Part shown: in pieces, positions 22,004-34,445 of the stretch
Numbering within the stretch: the first letter of the stretch is position 1
How the letters are laid out: every line of letters begins with the position of its first letter
Assembly (NCBI GenBank): GCA_940671915.1
Contig: CALNVZ010002974.1
Location: forward strand, 17,757,913-17,821,912
Direction of reading: 5' to 3'
DNA: 64,000 nt
From: Paracentrotus lividus
Taxonomy: Eukaryota > Echinodermata > Echinoidea > Camarodonta > Echinidae
The notes under the pieces: model-generated
What the model saw: only the letters and a program-made list of their open reading frames with translations
Told to the model about the DNA's origin: nothing
Databases searched by the model: none
Position numbers and translations under genes: made by a program

Positions 22004-24540
22004 GTTCTAGTCGTTGCACGGTGAGTTGTTTAGTTGGTGATGTGTTGAATACACGATGATGAACAAAGAGTACATTCATATCGCAAATAACGAATAGGCG
22101 TTTATTAGCTCGCTTAATCAAAAGAGGGCAACCATGAGAATAATATTTTATGCCATAAATCATTTTACCAACGATCTACAATGTATTTAGCAGTAAAAGG
22201 TTACAAACAAATCTCGCCCGTATTGTTTACTTTGATATCCAGAGGTGCAAAGAAAAAGTTTTAAAATCGATGATTTTATATCACTGCTAAAAATATAGTT
22301 ATACACAAAATAGCTCTCTTTTTTTGTATACCACTGCTTGTAATCATGAGGTTATTCTAAAGGATTAGAGAACTCTTCATGATATCGTTTGTTAAAAACA
22401 TCATTTATATAGTGATTTTATGCCATTTTCTGTCTGTAATCGGAGTAGTGCATAAAATAAAAAGTAGTAATTGCAATACATTGTGATAGTAGACAAATAA
22501 AATACATTAGCGGAAAATTAAATGCATGTACATAAAGATTCCATTCTGTATCATAGGACAGCGTGTCAGAGAAGTATTTCAAAAGTTACAGTGTCCAAGG
22601 AGTTAACTCCTTGGAGGGAATTTTCTCCTTTTCTTGATAGTTTATATATTGGCTCACGTAGTTTAAGATCTTTATTACTTTTTTAAATAAAGGATTATTT
22701 TAAATATATACAATGATACAGAGGTGGCATCATGAAAATGATTAAAAAGCAGCGATATTACTAATATAATTTTTTTTTTAAAGTGCACTGATTATGTTAT
22801 AATTTACAGAAAATGTCAGTTTATTGTTTAATTGACAGTTGGCAGTATAATGTTGATAAATTCTATTTTGATTTATGTTAAAAGAAAACCTCTGTAACTA
22901 CACACCTCTTTCGATTTCAGTACAGATTTGTATTGAATTTAAGAGGTGCACTTGAGAGCAAGAGTATTGACGAAACAAACAATACTATTGACTTGACGGG
23001 TACTTTCTACTTCTAATGTATCATAATTTTTTTCTTCAAAAGTGCTTAAAGTCATGTGTCACAAGTTGGGGTATAGTAAAAGGGTAGAGGCATTACATTT
23101 TGGAGGGAAAATTATCTTATTTTTTCACATAGTATGAAAATGATGACCAGTCATAAGCTGTGCGATAATTCATATTGTAGATAACTTATCAGGCTACATG
23201 TCTGTGAAGTTTCAGCTTCGTTATGCTCATAGTTTTAATACAAAGATACTTTTAGTGGAGTAGGGTAAGGGGTGGAGGATCCTACGGAGGAGGCACGTGT
23301 TAAAGCATAGGGAATTCCCATTTTTGTTACTTTCTTATTGTTTGCTGCGTTATATCTTTGCAGCAAATTGGTCTTATGGCTTGAGTGATATGTCATTCTC
23401 TAGGGAATTTATGTGGTTCTAGATAAATGTGAAGAAGATTTTTCAAAAGTCATTTAATCAATTAATTAATCATTTAAAAAATACTCAATGCCCACATCCT
23501 CATATAGACAATGAATTGCAAGCATAAAAAATTGTCACATGCAATTTTATAACAATAATTGTTATTTCTTCGACATTTTCTTTGCACGCATGTAAATACA
23601 CAATTAAGTGGAACATATTACTTGCAATAAACTTTGTTTGAGTTGTAATCCAAGTGTAAAAGACAGGATTTCTGCCCTTTTTGCACTGTTTTTTCTTCTT
23701 TTTTGACACCCTGTAGCGCGGTTAGAAAAAATAATTTTGTATTACGAGTTTATATTTTTTTTAGAAGCATAGCGTCTTATTAACACAATAAAGGATGATT
23801 CATTTCATTTGGTGAAAAGATTAAGAAATTATTCGCCGGTTAAATTGTGAAGTTTTTCGAATCATTTTTTCTGTAACACTCTGTATAGCTTTTATGACAC
23901 AACTTAAAAATATAAAAAAATATGTTAATCATCTTTCTTTCAATCTCTGCTTTCAATATATATACTTGTATACATGTCTTACTAAGAAACTAGAGATGTT
24001 TGATTGTGACAATGTACATTTCTACAATTTTGGGGACACGTAGCGCATTTTCCACCCAACTCATGACATGTGGCCTTAATATGATCTTTTGTGTTAAGTG
24101 CTAGAGTGGCATAAACTTGTATGATTATTTTTCCCCGTAATGTTAATGCCTGATGCAAACGGTGCAAACCCGCGATAAAAAGACTTTAATTATTCTTGCA
24201 TTGATTGATTGATTGAAAAGCACATTTATCCCTTCAAAAACGAACATACAAATCTATTTACATCTTGAACGTATACATTATACATTATTAAATTAAGATG
24301 AAGGGGGGCAAGAACCCGAAAGGCTTAGCTTGTGTTGTCTTGCATGAGAATTTACGCACAAAATTGCAGATTACCCCAAAGTTTGGATATTACTGTTAAA
24401 TTATCATAAAAATCCCCATGTTCTTCATAATATTAAATCGGGGATAAGAAGCAAAGCGAAAATATATTTGTTCGTCATGTTCGTGTTTTTATTTTCTTTA
24501 ATTTTATGATAATGCGACGTACAAGGTTTACTCTCAAAGT
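22004..24540 (+). other. 3' flank of copy 1
   Basis: This region is conserved with 36996-39360 and 56117-57770. AATAAA signals lie at 22496-22501 and 22686-22691, so the 3' UTR probably ends near there. A perfect inverted repeat AAGGAGTTAACTCCTT lies near 22598-22613. I see no gene; the minus-strand frames at 23500-24167 are not conserved. Confidence 0.55.
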
Positions 24541-24565
24541 AAACAGTTCCCAGACTACGGAGTCG

Positions 24566-24567
<2 letters not shown>

Positions 24568-24622
<55 letters not shown>
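24568..24622. repeat. (GT)n microsatellite, 3' border of unit 1
   Basis: This is a long GT run, followed by a GA/GT-rich stretch to about 24790. Equivalents are a degraded run at about 39395-39450 and a run at 58148-58190. Confidence 0.9.
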
Positions 24623-24624
<2 letters not shown>

Positions 24625-24826
24625 GTTAAGGGTAAGGGATATTATTTTTGGTGTGTTTGTGTGATGGAGGATTAAGTGTGTGGTTATGTGAGTTATAGAG
24701 ATAGTGATAGATATAGATAGACAGAGAGAGTGTGTGTAGGATATGGGTGTCAGAAGATCGATGTTTGAGTGTGTATGTGAGAGAGTGAGGATGTGTACAA
24801 ATGAAAACATCCATGTTGGATTGTGC

Positions 24827-25030
24827 ATCTTCGGACGAATGAACCCTATTTCATTTTTGGACGAATGAACTCTATTTCAAATTTGGAAGAATGAACTCTT
24901 TTTCACTTTCGGAAGAATAAACCGTCGGACAAATAAAACTGCGGAACAACGAACCTTATTTCATTTTCTGACAAACGAACCTTTGAAACATGGAATCTTC
25001 GGACAAATAAACCTTTGGAACGACGAGCTG
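24827..25030. repeat. GGACGAATGAACC imperfect tandem repeats
   Basis: Units of about 25-30 bases follow the pattern TTTCGGACGAATGAACCCTA with many variants. Related blocks are at 39655-39800 and 58385-58590, always just upstream of the next unit's 5' flank. Confidence 0.75.
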
Positions 25031-25310
25031 CACCCAGGCCAACATTATACACACTTCTTTTCAATGATTTTACTCAATTTCTTACTTATTTTTTTTTTAC
25101 ACACGGGTGTTTGGATAATCAATTGCAAGCGTGTACTCTGAGGTTAGATGTGTGTGTGTGTGTGCGTGGAAAAAACAGTGTGGGTGTGTGAGCAATACAT
25201 GCATATTCATATTTGACTGTAGTCATATCGTCCTTTGATGTGTACGTTAGAGGGCGACATACAATTTCATGCAACATACCAGCTCAACCAGTGTGATCTC
25301 ACTACTACAG

Positions 25311-25656
25311 CAGGCGCGGATCCGGGGGGGGGGGAGGCGAGTGCCCCCCAAGCAAAAAGAGAAACAAAAAAGGACAAGGAAAAAAAGGGGGAAGTTAAAA
25401 AAGGGGAAAAATGAACGATTCACCCGATTGACTAACTGTAAAAAAAAAAAGTGATGACTTTGTTGATGCTGAAGGCTCCCCCCCACAAAAAAAAAATGTA
25501 ACACCTATATCCCGCCCCCCCCCTCCCCGCTTCTTCTTTGTTCTTCGCCACGAGCTGCGTGACGTTAAAAATGTTGATGTACCTTTTTGCTCGGCCGGTG
25601 TGACGAAAAAAAAAATGGGTGTACAAAAATCTGAAGTTCTGATTTGCCCCCCCCCC
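25311..25656. mobile_element. G/C-run element in copy 2 5' flank
   Basis: Copy 1 (near 873-880) and copy 4 (near 58810) keep the uninterrupted text ACTACTACAGTTTCACATAAG. Copies 2 and 3 carry about 345 extra bases after ACTACTACAG, beginning CAGGCGCGGATCCGG and ending in a C-run. The frames across it are low-complexity artefacts. Confidence 0.7.
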
Positions 25657-26528
25657 TTCACTTATGAACTGTAGAAGTGCAACAAGGATATCGCAAGGCG
25701 GTTTGTATAAGAACCAGGGCCTATATTCATAAAACCTTACGAAAGCTAATTGTCAACTAATTACATAGGGAACAGAACACATTTAGCTGATAAGCTGGCC
25801 TATGAAGGTTTTCTGAATATGGGCCCAGATCGATATCATACTGACATATCAAGATGTCCAGAACTGTACATCGTATTGCTCTGCAGACACTGGATCGGAT
25901 CACAATCTTGTTTTAGCCAATGTTCAGTTCAGTCAGTCATCTAAAGATTAAAGAATGAAAGCCATTAAATGTTGTATAATTTATTTGAGCCGGTTTAAAA
26001 ATCTGTTGTTGAAAAAAAGAACAAGGAGATGGATGGAGTTTAAGACAGCCCCTGGGGATGTGTTAGACTGCTGGAAGGAACTTTTCAGAACCAATCGTAA
26101 TACAAAGTTTTCGAGGGGCCGTAACATACTCAACAATATGCAAGGAACGCCATTCACATTAGGAAAAGGTGAATCGTCAATCAGGCATTGAACATTAACA
26201 GAGACCCTGGACCTGATTATATACCTCACGTGATGTCAATTCCTCTTTAAACAGAATTTCATTAATCGAAGGAAATATGAATTTTAATTTCAAGCATGAA
26301 AGCAGGAATCTCCTGTCCTTTACTAATAAACGCAGAATCGTTTCCTATATCTTTTATTTATAATGTATAATTATACCAACGTTAGTGTACTGTGACCTGA
26401 AAGTAAAAATAATGACGTCAATATCATCGTGGTGCACACTTGTGTTATTTGCGTCGAGTGATTTGTATGACACTGTTGAGTCTGCAGTTTATCTAATTTC
26501 TGTCGGGAGTTTGAAATATACTTTCACA
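25657..26528 (+). promoter_or_regulatory. Conserved 5' flank of gene copy 2
   Basis: This is near-identical over long stretches to 890-1756, including the TATA-like AT-rich block and the CRE at 26413-26420. The frame at 25955-26191 matches a frame in copy 1 but differs by stops and is not called. Confidence 0.6.
26413..26420. promoter_or_regulatory. Conserved CRE/ATF site, copy 2
   Basis: TGACGTCA lies 109 bases before the ATG at 26529, the same position as in copy 1. Confidence 0.5.
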
Positions 26529-26622
26529 ATGATGTTGAAATTTCTTTCTCCAAGTATTTGTTCTTGTATCACTTTTTATCTGGGATTCGTATTTCTTATA
26601 CAAATCGGACCAGCCAGTACAT
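26529..26622 (+). CDS. Receptor copy 2, exon 1: signal peptide
   Basis: This 94-base exon is the counterpart of 1757-1850 with a few substitutions (MLKFLSPSICSC, then FYLGFVFLIQIGPAST). Strong donor GTAAGT, phase 1. Joining to the A exon at 29274 gives a TCT (Ser) junction codon. Confidence 0.75.
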
Positions 26623-27060
26623 GTAAGTTATCAAGTATTTACAATTTCGTTGAGCTAATTTCATTACATGTACATGATGTAACAGATGCATTTAATCATA
26701 TCACTTTGGTGGTCCGTGTTCCTCAGAAAATTAGGATTAACGGTGTAAACGAGTTGAGTAAAGGGAAACACAAAATCAATGCCAAAATATGTTGTTTTTG
26801 TTTCGTGCAAACATATTAATCATAGCATTTTAAACAGGTTTTCACACAGGGTCATTTTCGTAAAATTATGTAAAATAATGTGCGAAGCAAGATTGGAAAT
26901 AGGTTTACTATGTCGTTCCGGTTGTTACAGCAATTGCACCGGTAAAATTTTATCATTTCAATTCCTGATTTTCATTAGATAATATAAGCCATTAACATAC
27001 TGATATCATGAATTAATTGAATAATATTGATGAAAAAATACATGTGTATGTGCATTTATA
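26623..27060 (+). other. Intron 1 of copy 2, left part
   Basis: This is AT-rich intron with no gene seen. It ends at the TA duplicated by the foldback element. Confidence 0.55.
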
Positions 27061-28075
27061 CAGTGTGTTCCTAAAAAAGGTAACCGAAGTTCAAAGGTCA
27101 GTCATTTCAAATGTATATGGTTTATTCTTGTGATTCGTTTACTAATATACTAAGTAACCGATCAGCTTTAATTTAAGAATTTGCTGACGTCCAAACTGTA
27201 ATTGGTCACAGAGTTAGGGTCCTTTGAAGGTGATAGGTACAAAACCCATTTTCCAGGTTTTTCGTTTGTAGGGTACTAAACAAACTTTTTGTAAGTTTTT
27301 GGTTTCATCGTTTTTGGGGGGTTTTTTCTTCACAATTTCAATTTTAGTGAAATTCGATCTTATTTTCCAAAGAACCAATCTCACTAGCAATGAGATGGTT
27401 TACCAATCTCTTGAGTCGTGGAGACGTCGTGGTGACGTCTCCTGAGACTTCAGGGCGTGATGTAAAATCGAACAAAAGTTAAAAAAAAAAAATCGTCATA
27501 CCTGTTCGATTCCTTTTAATCGCTAGCAAGTTCCGACAACGTTTCTGCGAAGCCGTGGATACTTTCGTGAATACTTAGGGGACATCGCGGCAACCCACAG
27601 GGACGTCACAGAGACTTGCTCGAGTCTGAAAGAAGTCTACTAAAATATTGAACATGCTTGCTATTTGTTTGGTTTTCTCGCGACTTCCTGGAGACTCAGG
27701 AGACATCGCGGCGCCCTCTCCGAGACTCCAGAGACTCGTGATTGATAACGCATCTCATTACCAGTGAGAAATCCACTTTAGCAAAGAAGATGACATTTCA
27801 TTGAAACTTGCTGAAAAAGACCCAATCGCATCAACTACTTTAAAAAGGTTTGTTTCTTACCCGACAAACCAAAAACTTGGAAAAATGGGTTTTGTACCTA
27901 TCACTTTCAAAGGACCCTAACGCTGTGACTCATTTCAGTTTGAACGTCTGCAATATCTCAAATTAAAGCTGATGAGTTACTTAGTATTTTAGAAAACAAA
28001 TCAGAAGAATAGACCATGTATTTTTTTAAATGACTGACCTTTGAACTTCGGTTACCTTTTTAAAGGAACAAACTG
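27061..28075. mobile_element. Foldback mariner-like MITE, first of two
   Basis: The left end CAGTGTGTTCCTAAAAAAGG and right end CCTTTTTAAAGGAACAAACTG are flanked by TA and CATA. Both halves are inverted copies almost to the centre, so the whole 1 kb can fold into one hairpin. The central part contains GAGACGTCGTGGTGACGTCTC-type GACGTC palindromes. There is no transposase. End sequence and TA target fit Tc1/mariner MITEs. Confidence 0.8.
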
Positions 28076-28081
28076 CATATA

Positions 28082-29143
28082 CAGTGTGTTCCTAAAAAAA
28101 GGTAATCGAAGTTCAAAGGTCAGTCATTTCAAAAGTATATGGTTTATTTTTGTAATTTGTTTACTAAACTACTTAGTAAGTCATCAGCTTTAATTTGAGA
28201 CATTGCTTTATACGTCCAAACTGTAATGGGTCACAGAGTTACGGTCCTTTGAAGGTGATAGGTACAAAACCAATTTTTTCCAAGTTTTTCGTTTTTAGGG
28301 TATGAAACCAACTTTTTATAAATTATTTGTTTCATAGTTTTGGGTGCCTTTGTCACACAAAGTTTCAATGAAATGCAATCTCATTTGTCAAAGGACCTAT
28401 CTCAATGGCAATGAGATGTGTTCGCAATTAGGAGTCTCTTGAGTCGTGGAGCCGTCATGGTGACGTCTCCTGAGACTTCAGGGCGTCGAGGGAAAATGGA
28501 ACAAAGGTCAATCATTTTCAATCTTTTGGTAGACCTCTTTAAGACGCTAGCAAGTCAAAATCATTAAACCGTTCGATTTCTTTTAATCGTTAGCAAGCTC
28601 CGACAACGTCTCTGCGACGTCGTGGATACTAAAGGGACGTCGCAGCAACCCCGCAAAGACGTCATAGAGACTTTCTCGCGTATTAAAGAAGTCTACTAAA
28701 AGATTGGACATGTTTAACAATTGTTTGATTTTTCTCGCGACTTCCTGCAGAATCAGGAGACGTTGCGGCTATCCGTCTCCGAGACTCCAAAGACTCATGC
28801 ATAATCGAGAACCCATGTCATTGCCAGTGAGATAGGTCCTTTGACAAATGAGATTGCATTTCATTGAAACTTTGTGCGACGAAAAAACCCCAAAACTATG
28901 AAACAAAAATTGTATAAAAAGTTGGTTTCATACCCTAAAAACGAAAAACTTGGATAAAAAATGGGTTTTGTACCTATCACCTTCAAATGACCCTAACTCT
29001 GTGACCCATTACAGTTTAGACGTAAGCAATGTCTCAAATTAAAGCTGATGAGTTACTTAGTAGTTTAGTAAACAAATCACAAAAATAAACCATATACTTT
29101 TAAAGTGAATGAACTTCGATTACCCTTTTTTAGGAACACACTG
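28082..29143. mobile_element. Foldback mariner-like MITE, second of two
   Basis: Same family and same orientation as the preceding element, separated from it by only a few bases that include TA. Ends CAGTGTGTTCC and GGAACACACTG. The two copies are diverged, so they are separate insertions (one targeting TA next to the other) or an old tandem duplication. Confidence 0.8.

Positions 29144-29146
<3 letters not shown>

Positions 29147-29213
<67 letters not shown>
29147..29213. repeat. (AT)n microsatellite
   Basis: An AT run of about 66 bases directly follows the second foldback element and its TA target. Confidence 0.9.
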
Positions 29214-29214
<1 letters not shown>

Positions 29215-29273
29215 GTGCACATTAATGAAAATCTTAATTCGTTTCTAATTCTGAATTTCTAATTTCCGTTTAG

Positions 29274-29642
29274 CTTATGTTTGGCTATCAGGCGAGGGAA
29301 GTTTTGATATTTCATCATCAGATATAAACACAAGTGTTCAGGAAAATATCTTTTGGATTTTTAACACAACAACCAGCAATAGGATCAGAGTCTCTTTTAT
29401 CAGTTTTGATTTCGAACCTGTCTATGTTTTTATTGACATTGGAGATGGGACCAATATAGATAAAGACAATACTATCTTTTGGGGCTCACTTACTTACACA
29501 CGATTAGCAAAGTTCAGTGGGACCGATTTGCCTCGCGCTGTGACATCAGTAGGAAACTCTGCCTGGATAAAAATTCCTGTTAGCATCCGAGAAGAATGGA
29601 AAAGGAATTTCAATATGACCATTACATCTACTAATATAACGG
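29274..29642 (+). CDS. Receptor copy 2, CUB-like domain A
   Basis: This intact 369-base phase 1-1 exon begins YVWLSGEGSFDIS. It keeps IFWIFN, FISFDF, IDIGDG and SGTDLPRAVTSVGNSAWIKI, and is closest to A1 of copy 1. No cysteine. Sequons NTS, NTT, NMT and NIT are present. Acceptor TTTCCGTTTAG and donor GTAAGT are good. Confidence 0.75.
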
Positions 29643-30442
29643 GTAAGTTAATGAACAAAAAAGATATGTCAATGGTCAAGCATGCAGAATTTAGATAAGG
29701 AATTAATTCGATTGGTAATATAATATTGTTAATCGAGTCAACTTCATATTCCTTGTATTATAAACATTCATTTTCATCTCATTGTCTTTGTAAATAAAAT
29801 ATGGGTCCTATTGCTAGAAACTTCTGTGACAATATCTCGTACATCATGACATAAACCACAGAATCCTGAAATGGATCTGTTACTGGAAACTTTATGTCGG
29901 AAAACATGTGATAAAATCATGACATGAGACTCTTATGGTGACATAAATTAATGTCAAGGTACATAAAAGGTTGTAGCAACAGGGCCATGGTATAAGGTAA
30001 TGTAACTTTGCTAATCCAATTACACGTATCCAAGATCCAAGCCACAACCTAACGAATAGAATAATTTACCCTTGCCAATCATGCAGTTTACTTCTATTTA
30101 ATTATTCAACAACCTATCTGTTTACATGAATTCCTTGTTACTTTTCATAATATTCATGTGGAATAATTATTATAAGTAGTTTTTCACGTAAGCCGGAAAT
30201 GGCACCCAAGATGGTTACCGTATTGCATTGTACACACAAAATACACATGGATTCCCAATAACAAAACAAAAAAAAAATAATAAAAAAACCCATCAAAATG
30301 AAATCAAACAATTTCCATCTATTTTTAGTCTTAGAGTTAAATTTAGAATTGTCATTGAGTAGATATTTTCCTTATACATAATTTAATATGAATATTTTAC
30401 AAGTTCTTTTTTAATGATCCCCTTTCAATCATGTTAATATAG
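29643..30442 (+). other. Intron between A and B, copy 2
   Basis: This matches the right part of the A2-B2 intron of copy 1 and contains the empty site (about 30227) for the 15501-15831 insertion. No gene seen. Confidence 0.6.
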
Positions 30443-30805
30443 ATATAACGCTGTTGAAAAGGGATGAAACGATATCGATTAAATCAATGGGTTATCCGTC
30501 CAACTACCCAAACAACTACTACCGTCTCTGGAACATCCTGGCTCCTCCAGGCTACCTGATCTCAGTCATTGTACGAGAATTCAACATTGAGAATGGGAAC
30601 GATCACCTTTACATAGGTGATGGGGTCAAGGGTTTTACTAACCAACGAGGATCATGGCGAGATTGGACAGGGGAGTTGCGGGATGAGGGACTAGCATTAC
30701 ATGACTTTACATCCACCACCTCCTCAATCACGATGATTTTTACTACTGATTATAGCTCCTCACGCAAGGGATTCTGGATTCAGCTACAGGCGGTAGATGA
30801 TTCAA
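30443..30805 (+). CDS. Receptor copy 2, CUB domain B
   Basis: This intact 363-base phase 1-1 exon starts after TTAATATAG and ends at GTTAGT. CUB signature: MGYPSNYPNNYYRLWNI, APPGYLISVIVREFNIE, GNDHLYIGDG, then ITMIFTTDYSSSRKGFWIQL. YPSNYPNNY...W matches the classical CUB opening, but the cysteines are absent. An N gap begins eight bases after the exon end. Confidence 0.8.
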
Positions 30806-30813
30806 GTTAGTGA

Positions 30814-30838
30814 NNNNNNNNNNNNNNNNNNNNNNNNN
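30814..30838. other. Assembly gap (25 N)
   Basis: 25 N bases just after exon B of copy 2. Confidence 0.98.
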
Positions 30839-31212
30839 ATATTGTAGCCATTTTCACATATGCCAAATAATTTTTTTTTTTTTGGGGGGGGGGAGGGGAG
30901 ACAACTCTTGATATTAATTAATTAAGTAAATCTGTAACAAATGCATTTGACAGCAAAACACAAAATCTTTAGCAATCACATTCTCTCGTTTATCATTATC
31001 ACGATTATCATGTTTAAATGTTTCTGTTCATGAAGCAATTACACGGCAAATATAAAATAATAACTTGAATATGAATTACATCAGAATCCTATCGTTGAAA
31101 ATCCTCAATAATAAAAAAGCTATTTAATATATTATATTAAATGCCTCTTTTAAAGCAATAATATAAAAAAAAAAAAAAATCAAATATGCTTGTATTACAT
31201 TGTATTATATAG

Positions 31213-31288
31213 CAAAAATAACAACGGGAGTGAATGATGTTTTCCAATGCATCCGCTACCAGAACTACTCCATCTGCATCTTATCCTG
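31213..31288 (+). pseudogene. Receptor copy 2, stalk exon 1 with frameshift
   Basis: The splice sites match 17200-17271 and 53501-53575, but an extra base (GGAGTGAATGATG instead of GGAGTGATGA-type text) makes the length 76, so the phase-1 frame cannot be carried through. It may be a true lesion or an error close to the gap. Skipping it would keep the reading frame. Confidence 0.6.
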
Positions 31289-31720
31289 GTATGACTACAG
31301 TTTATCTTTACCATTTTGTGCTTCCCACATTGAAATAACACAGCAAAAAATATTGACGTTATTTTTGGAGGGAAAATGGCATGCAATTTTAAATTATTAT
31401 ATCTTTTCGAAACTCAACGTTCATTATATGATAAGCTTTTTAAAAATTCTTTTTTTATTAGAACCTTTAAAATGTGGAAAAGAGTTTCCTAAGCACCTGG
31501 CATGATTAAAGAGATAACAGAAAATGAATATCTGCTGAACCAAACGAAGAGTGTACGCAAAATAGAAATTAAATGCTTTATCCTACCTTCCAAATTGATT
31601 GTGACTGAAACAATGTAGGAATTTTAACTGACATTTTACCAAACTTGTAAATTCAGCTTAAATGGTACATTCAATCATTGTTAACATTGTGTTTATATCG
31701 GTTTTTTTTTTAAACTCAAG

Positions 31721-31798
31721 CAACTGATTCGTCATCCTTGACTGATAGTAGGGCGGGCATATCGAAATCAAGCACCAATGGAATAATACTCGATCATC
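31721..31798 (+). CDS. Receptor copy 2, stalk exon 2
   Basis: This 78-base phase 1-1 exon encodes TDSSSLTDSRAGISKSSTNG then IILDH, with acceptor AACTCAAG and donor GTAAGT. Intact. Confidence 0.6.
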
Positions 31799-31830
31799 GT
31801 AAGTATCTAAAAATAATGAAATAACAGATA

Positions 31831-32790
31831 GGGTACATGCAGGTAATATGGGCCACCTGAAGCAAATCATGTCGTGACCGTCGACCGGTGACTGGTGACC
31901 GGTATGTGAGCACCATAATGTTGTTCATATGAACATTACGAAAATATATCGTCGTGAAAGTATCTGATGCCGAAATTTCTCTGAGAAAATTGCCTGAAAA
32001 CCAACAAGGTAGCTAAAACTTACGGCATTTTTTACCCTGAATGTAAAATTTGATATTTCACAGAATGTGATGGTGAAAGAGTGTTAAGGGGGTAACCCCA
32101 ATTGTTTGTATATTTAGTAAGCTTATAGTTTCATTTTGAATCATACTGGCGTTCTTACAGGTCAATTTGTTTTAGTGCAGGGTGCAATGTGGCATTGAAT
32201 GCTTGCCTGACACAGCAACATTAGTGTAAGGTAATATGGGACATCCAAAATGGCGGAAGTGATTCTGGTACCTTAGTATTGGGATGAGGCATCAATCTCT
32301 TTGCTACGATATTCACAGTATATGATTAATATAAATAACTTATTGTAGGCCTATATTGACTTGCATAATGAAAATAATATTTTAAAGAATATTAAAAAAG
32401 AGAAATAATATTAGCAAAATAATAACAATGAAATATATAGTCAAAGGATTTACTGAAGGGTCTTATAATTTCAAATTATATCTTAAAGTTAATGATATTT
32501 CAACATTTTAAGCCAAATTCCAGACATGGTAGAGTCATTGTAGTTTAAAACATACATTAAATACATGTGCCCATATTACCTGCACATGCAGGTAATATGG
32601 GCACTTTGGTAATGACGTCAACATTTGAATATTGCAGACAGGGTTTGGTATAATTGTTTTTCTTCACAATAAAAGTTAGAGCAGTAGTTATTGATTCATA
32701 TAAACAAAGATTAGGACTGTGTGTCATTTCGTAATTTATAGTAAATTTAGGCAAATGAAGCTTAGGGGGCCCATATTACCTGCATGTACC
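31831..32790. mobile_element. 960-base TIR element, relative of 2290-8001
   Basis: The ends GGGTACATGCAGGTAATATG and CATATTACCTGCATGTACC are flanked by TA. It lies inverted relative to the 2290-8001 element. An internal palindrome GCCCATATTACCTGCACATG/CAGGTAATATGGGC lies near 32577-32605, the fused remains of a third end, so this may be an internally rearranged or nested pair. Confidence 0.8.
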
Positions 32791-34340
32791 TAATTAGTCT
32801 TTGACCATGAACCTATATTTAACTTAAAGAACAATAAACAACCATATACCTCAGTCGCGTTTCGGGGGTAAGGACTGAGGTGGCCTTGGTCAGCCGGGTA
32901 AAACAAAAAATGGGCCCTAAAATGAGAAAAAAAATGGCAAAAATGGGGGGTTAACAAACTTTTTTTAATTGTCAATATCAGGAAATTGGATGGGGAACGT
33001 CCAAGATATAGCCAGGGTCCCGAAAAAGGGAAAATGAGGGACAAACAAAGTGAATATCTGGAGACAAACAATTTCACGAAATTAAAGCCGGAGCAAAAAG
33101 AGTGTTGCTGTTTATCCCATACAAACAATATCCAGCCTTTATGAGCAACAGTATATTATGAAATCCGGCATGCTTTCCTCTTAAAGCAGGCCGCCCGTAG
33201 CAGAAGGACGGCCAAACTCTTTTGTTAAGACAAGGGGAGTTTTAATTTTACAGATACCGGTACAATTCACTGCTTTGTATGCAGCGTTTCTATGCGCGAG
33301 GGGACCTCACAGCCCACTTTTGACGCCAAGGCATAGGTGGCGGGCTCATGCAGTTTGTGAGGTCACGAGAGCCCATAGTTATACAAATACTAGTATACGA
33401 ACTTGAGCAAGGATGGTTAAATCTGTAGATCGCAGCTACTGAAAATATTTTATTTCCTGAAGGGCTTTAGCCCTGAAGGAAATGGGGATATTAAGTAGCT
33501 AAGATCGTGTAGATTTACCCATTCTTGCGAACGAAGGAACGTATATTGTTTCATATCCCACAATCCAAAATTAATTTAAAAAGGTTATAATAGTAAATAA
33601 AATAGAATGAATAAAAGAGAGTTCAAGAGATAACAACGTTAGATTTAATCAAACTTCATGTCTTGATTTGAATTCATGCAGCGCGCAAAAATTACGTCAT
33701 AATTGCCAATGCGCGTAAAATATATGCGCTTTTAATGCTGCGCGCGTATAATCTGCGGATGAAATAGTAATTCCAAACTATACTGGGTAAATGGGGAAAT
33801 TTTTCCTTTCTAGTGGAATTATTTTTTAAATCACTGTAGTGCTCTAACCAATCATTGTTCAACAAACTTTCTATGATGGATATAAAAACGAACTATGACT
33901 CGAATACTAAAGTCAGTCAAATATAACATTTACAAACCGAACATGAAAGGAATATTATTTCAAAATTTAGGATATATTTATATAGGCTTATCAATGACAT
34001 GACCCTATCAGTTTAAAATCATCATCGATCATTCTAATCGGGGATGAGGGGATCCACAAAAATAAGCCTACTATCATGGCGTAGCGTTTCCCCCAGGCAC
34101 TTGCGCACTTGCTCAAAATTAAGGGACGGAAAGATTACACACGTAAAAACAATGGGGATCACGACATGCAGAATGCAAAAAATGTTTTACAAATTGATAT
34201 AAATGGGAACCCGGATATCTTTTTAATTTTATAAATTTTTACCGGTTATGGTTGAGAAAATTAATGGCACCTCCACCTATCATGAGACAGGATTAGAAGT
34301 TCTAAATGGTGGTTTATAAAATTAATAATATTTTCTACAG
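32791..34340 (+). other. Intron before TM exon, copy 2
   Basis: This is the counterpart of 18836-20186. It contains the empty TAA (32899-32901), a small hairpin insertion near 33459-33486 (GGGCTTTAGCCC core) and the second copy of the CCAAT/TATA/TCAGTC cluster near 33849-33918. Indel density against copy 1 rises towards the right. Confidence 0.6.
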
Positions 34341-34445
34341 ACCTCGACCACAAATGCATTTATATACCAAGCTTGGCGGCCTTAATTATCCTCATCAATC
34401 CTGTTCATGATATCCAATTATCGGACTAATGTCCAAGCTATAGAT
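34341..34445 (+). pseudogene. Receptor copy 2, scrambled transmembrane exon
   Basis: The acceptor TTTTCTACAG and the start ACCTCGACCACAAATGC align with 20187-20323, but many single-base indels follow and the helix cannot be read in one frame. The downstream basic segment is also disrupted (to about 34490). It lies in the indel-rich zone, so it may be a sequencing artefact. Confidence 0.7.

Noticed and set aside
24475..24828. His/Thr-rich frames over GT microsatellites (also 58145-58360 and 62708-63151)
   Set aside because: Low-complexity repeat translation with no conservation of stops or starts.
25247..25661. Lys/Pro/Phe-rich frames in the 5' flanks of copies 2 and 3 (also 40013-40454)
   Set aside because: They lie in the inserted G/C-run element, which is absent from copies 1 and 4.
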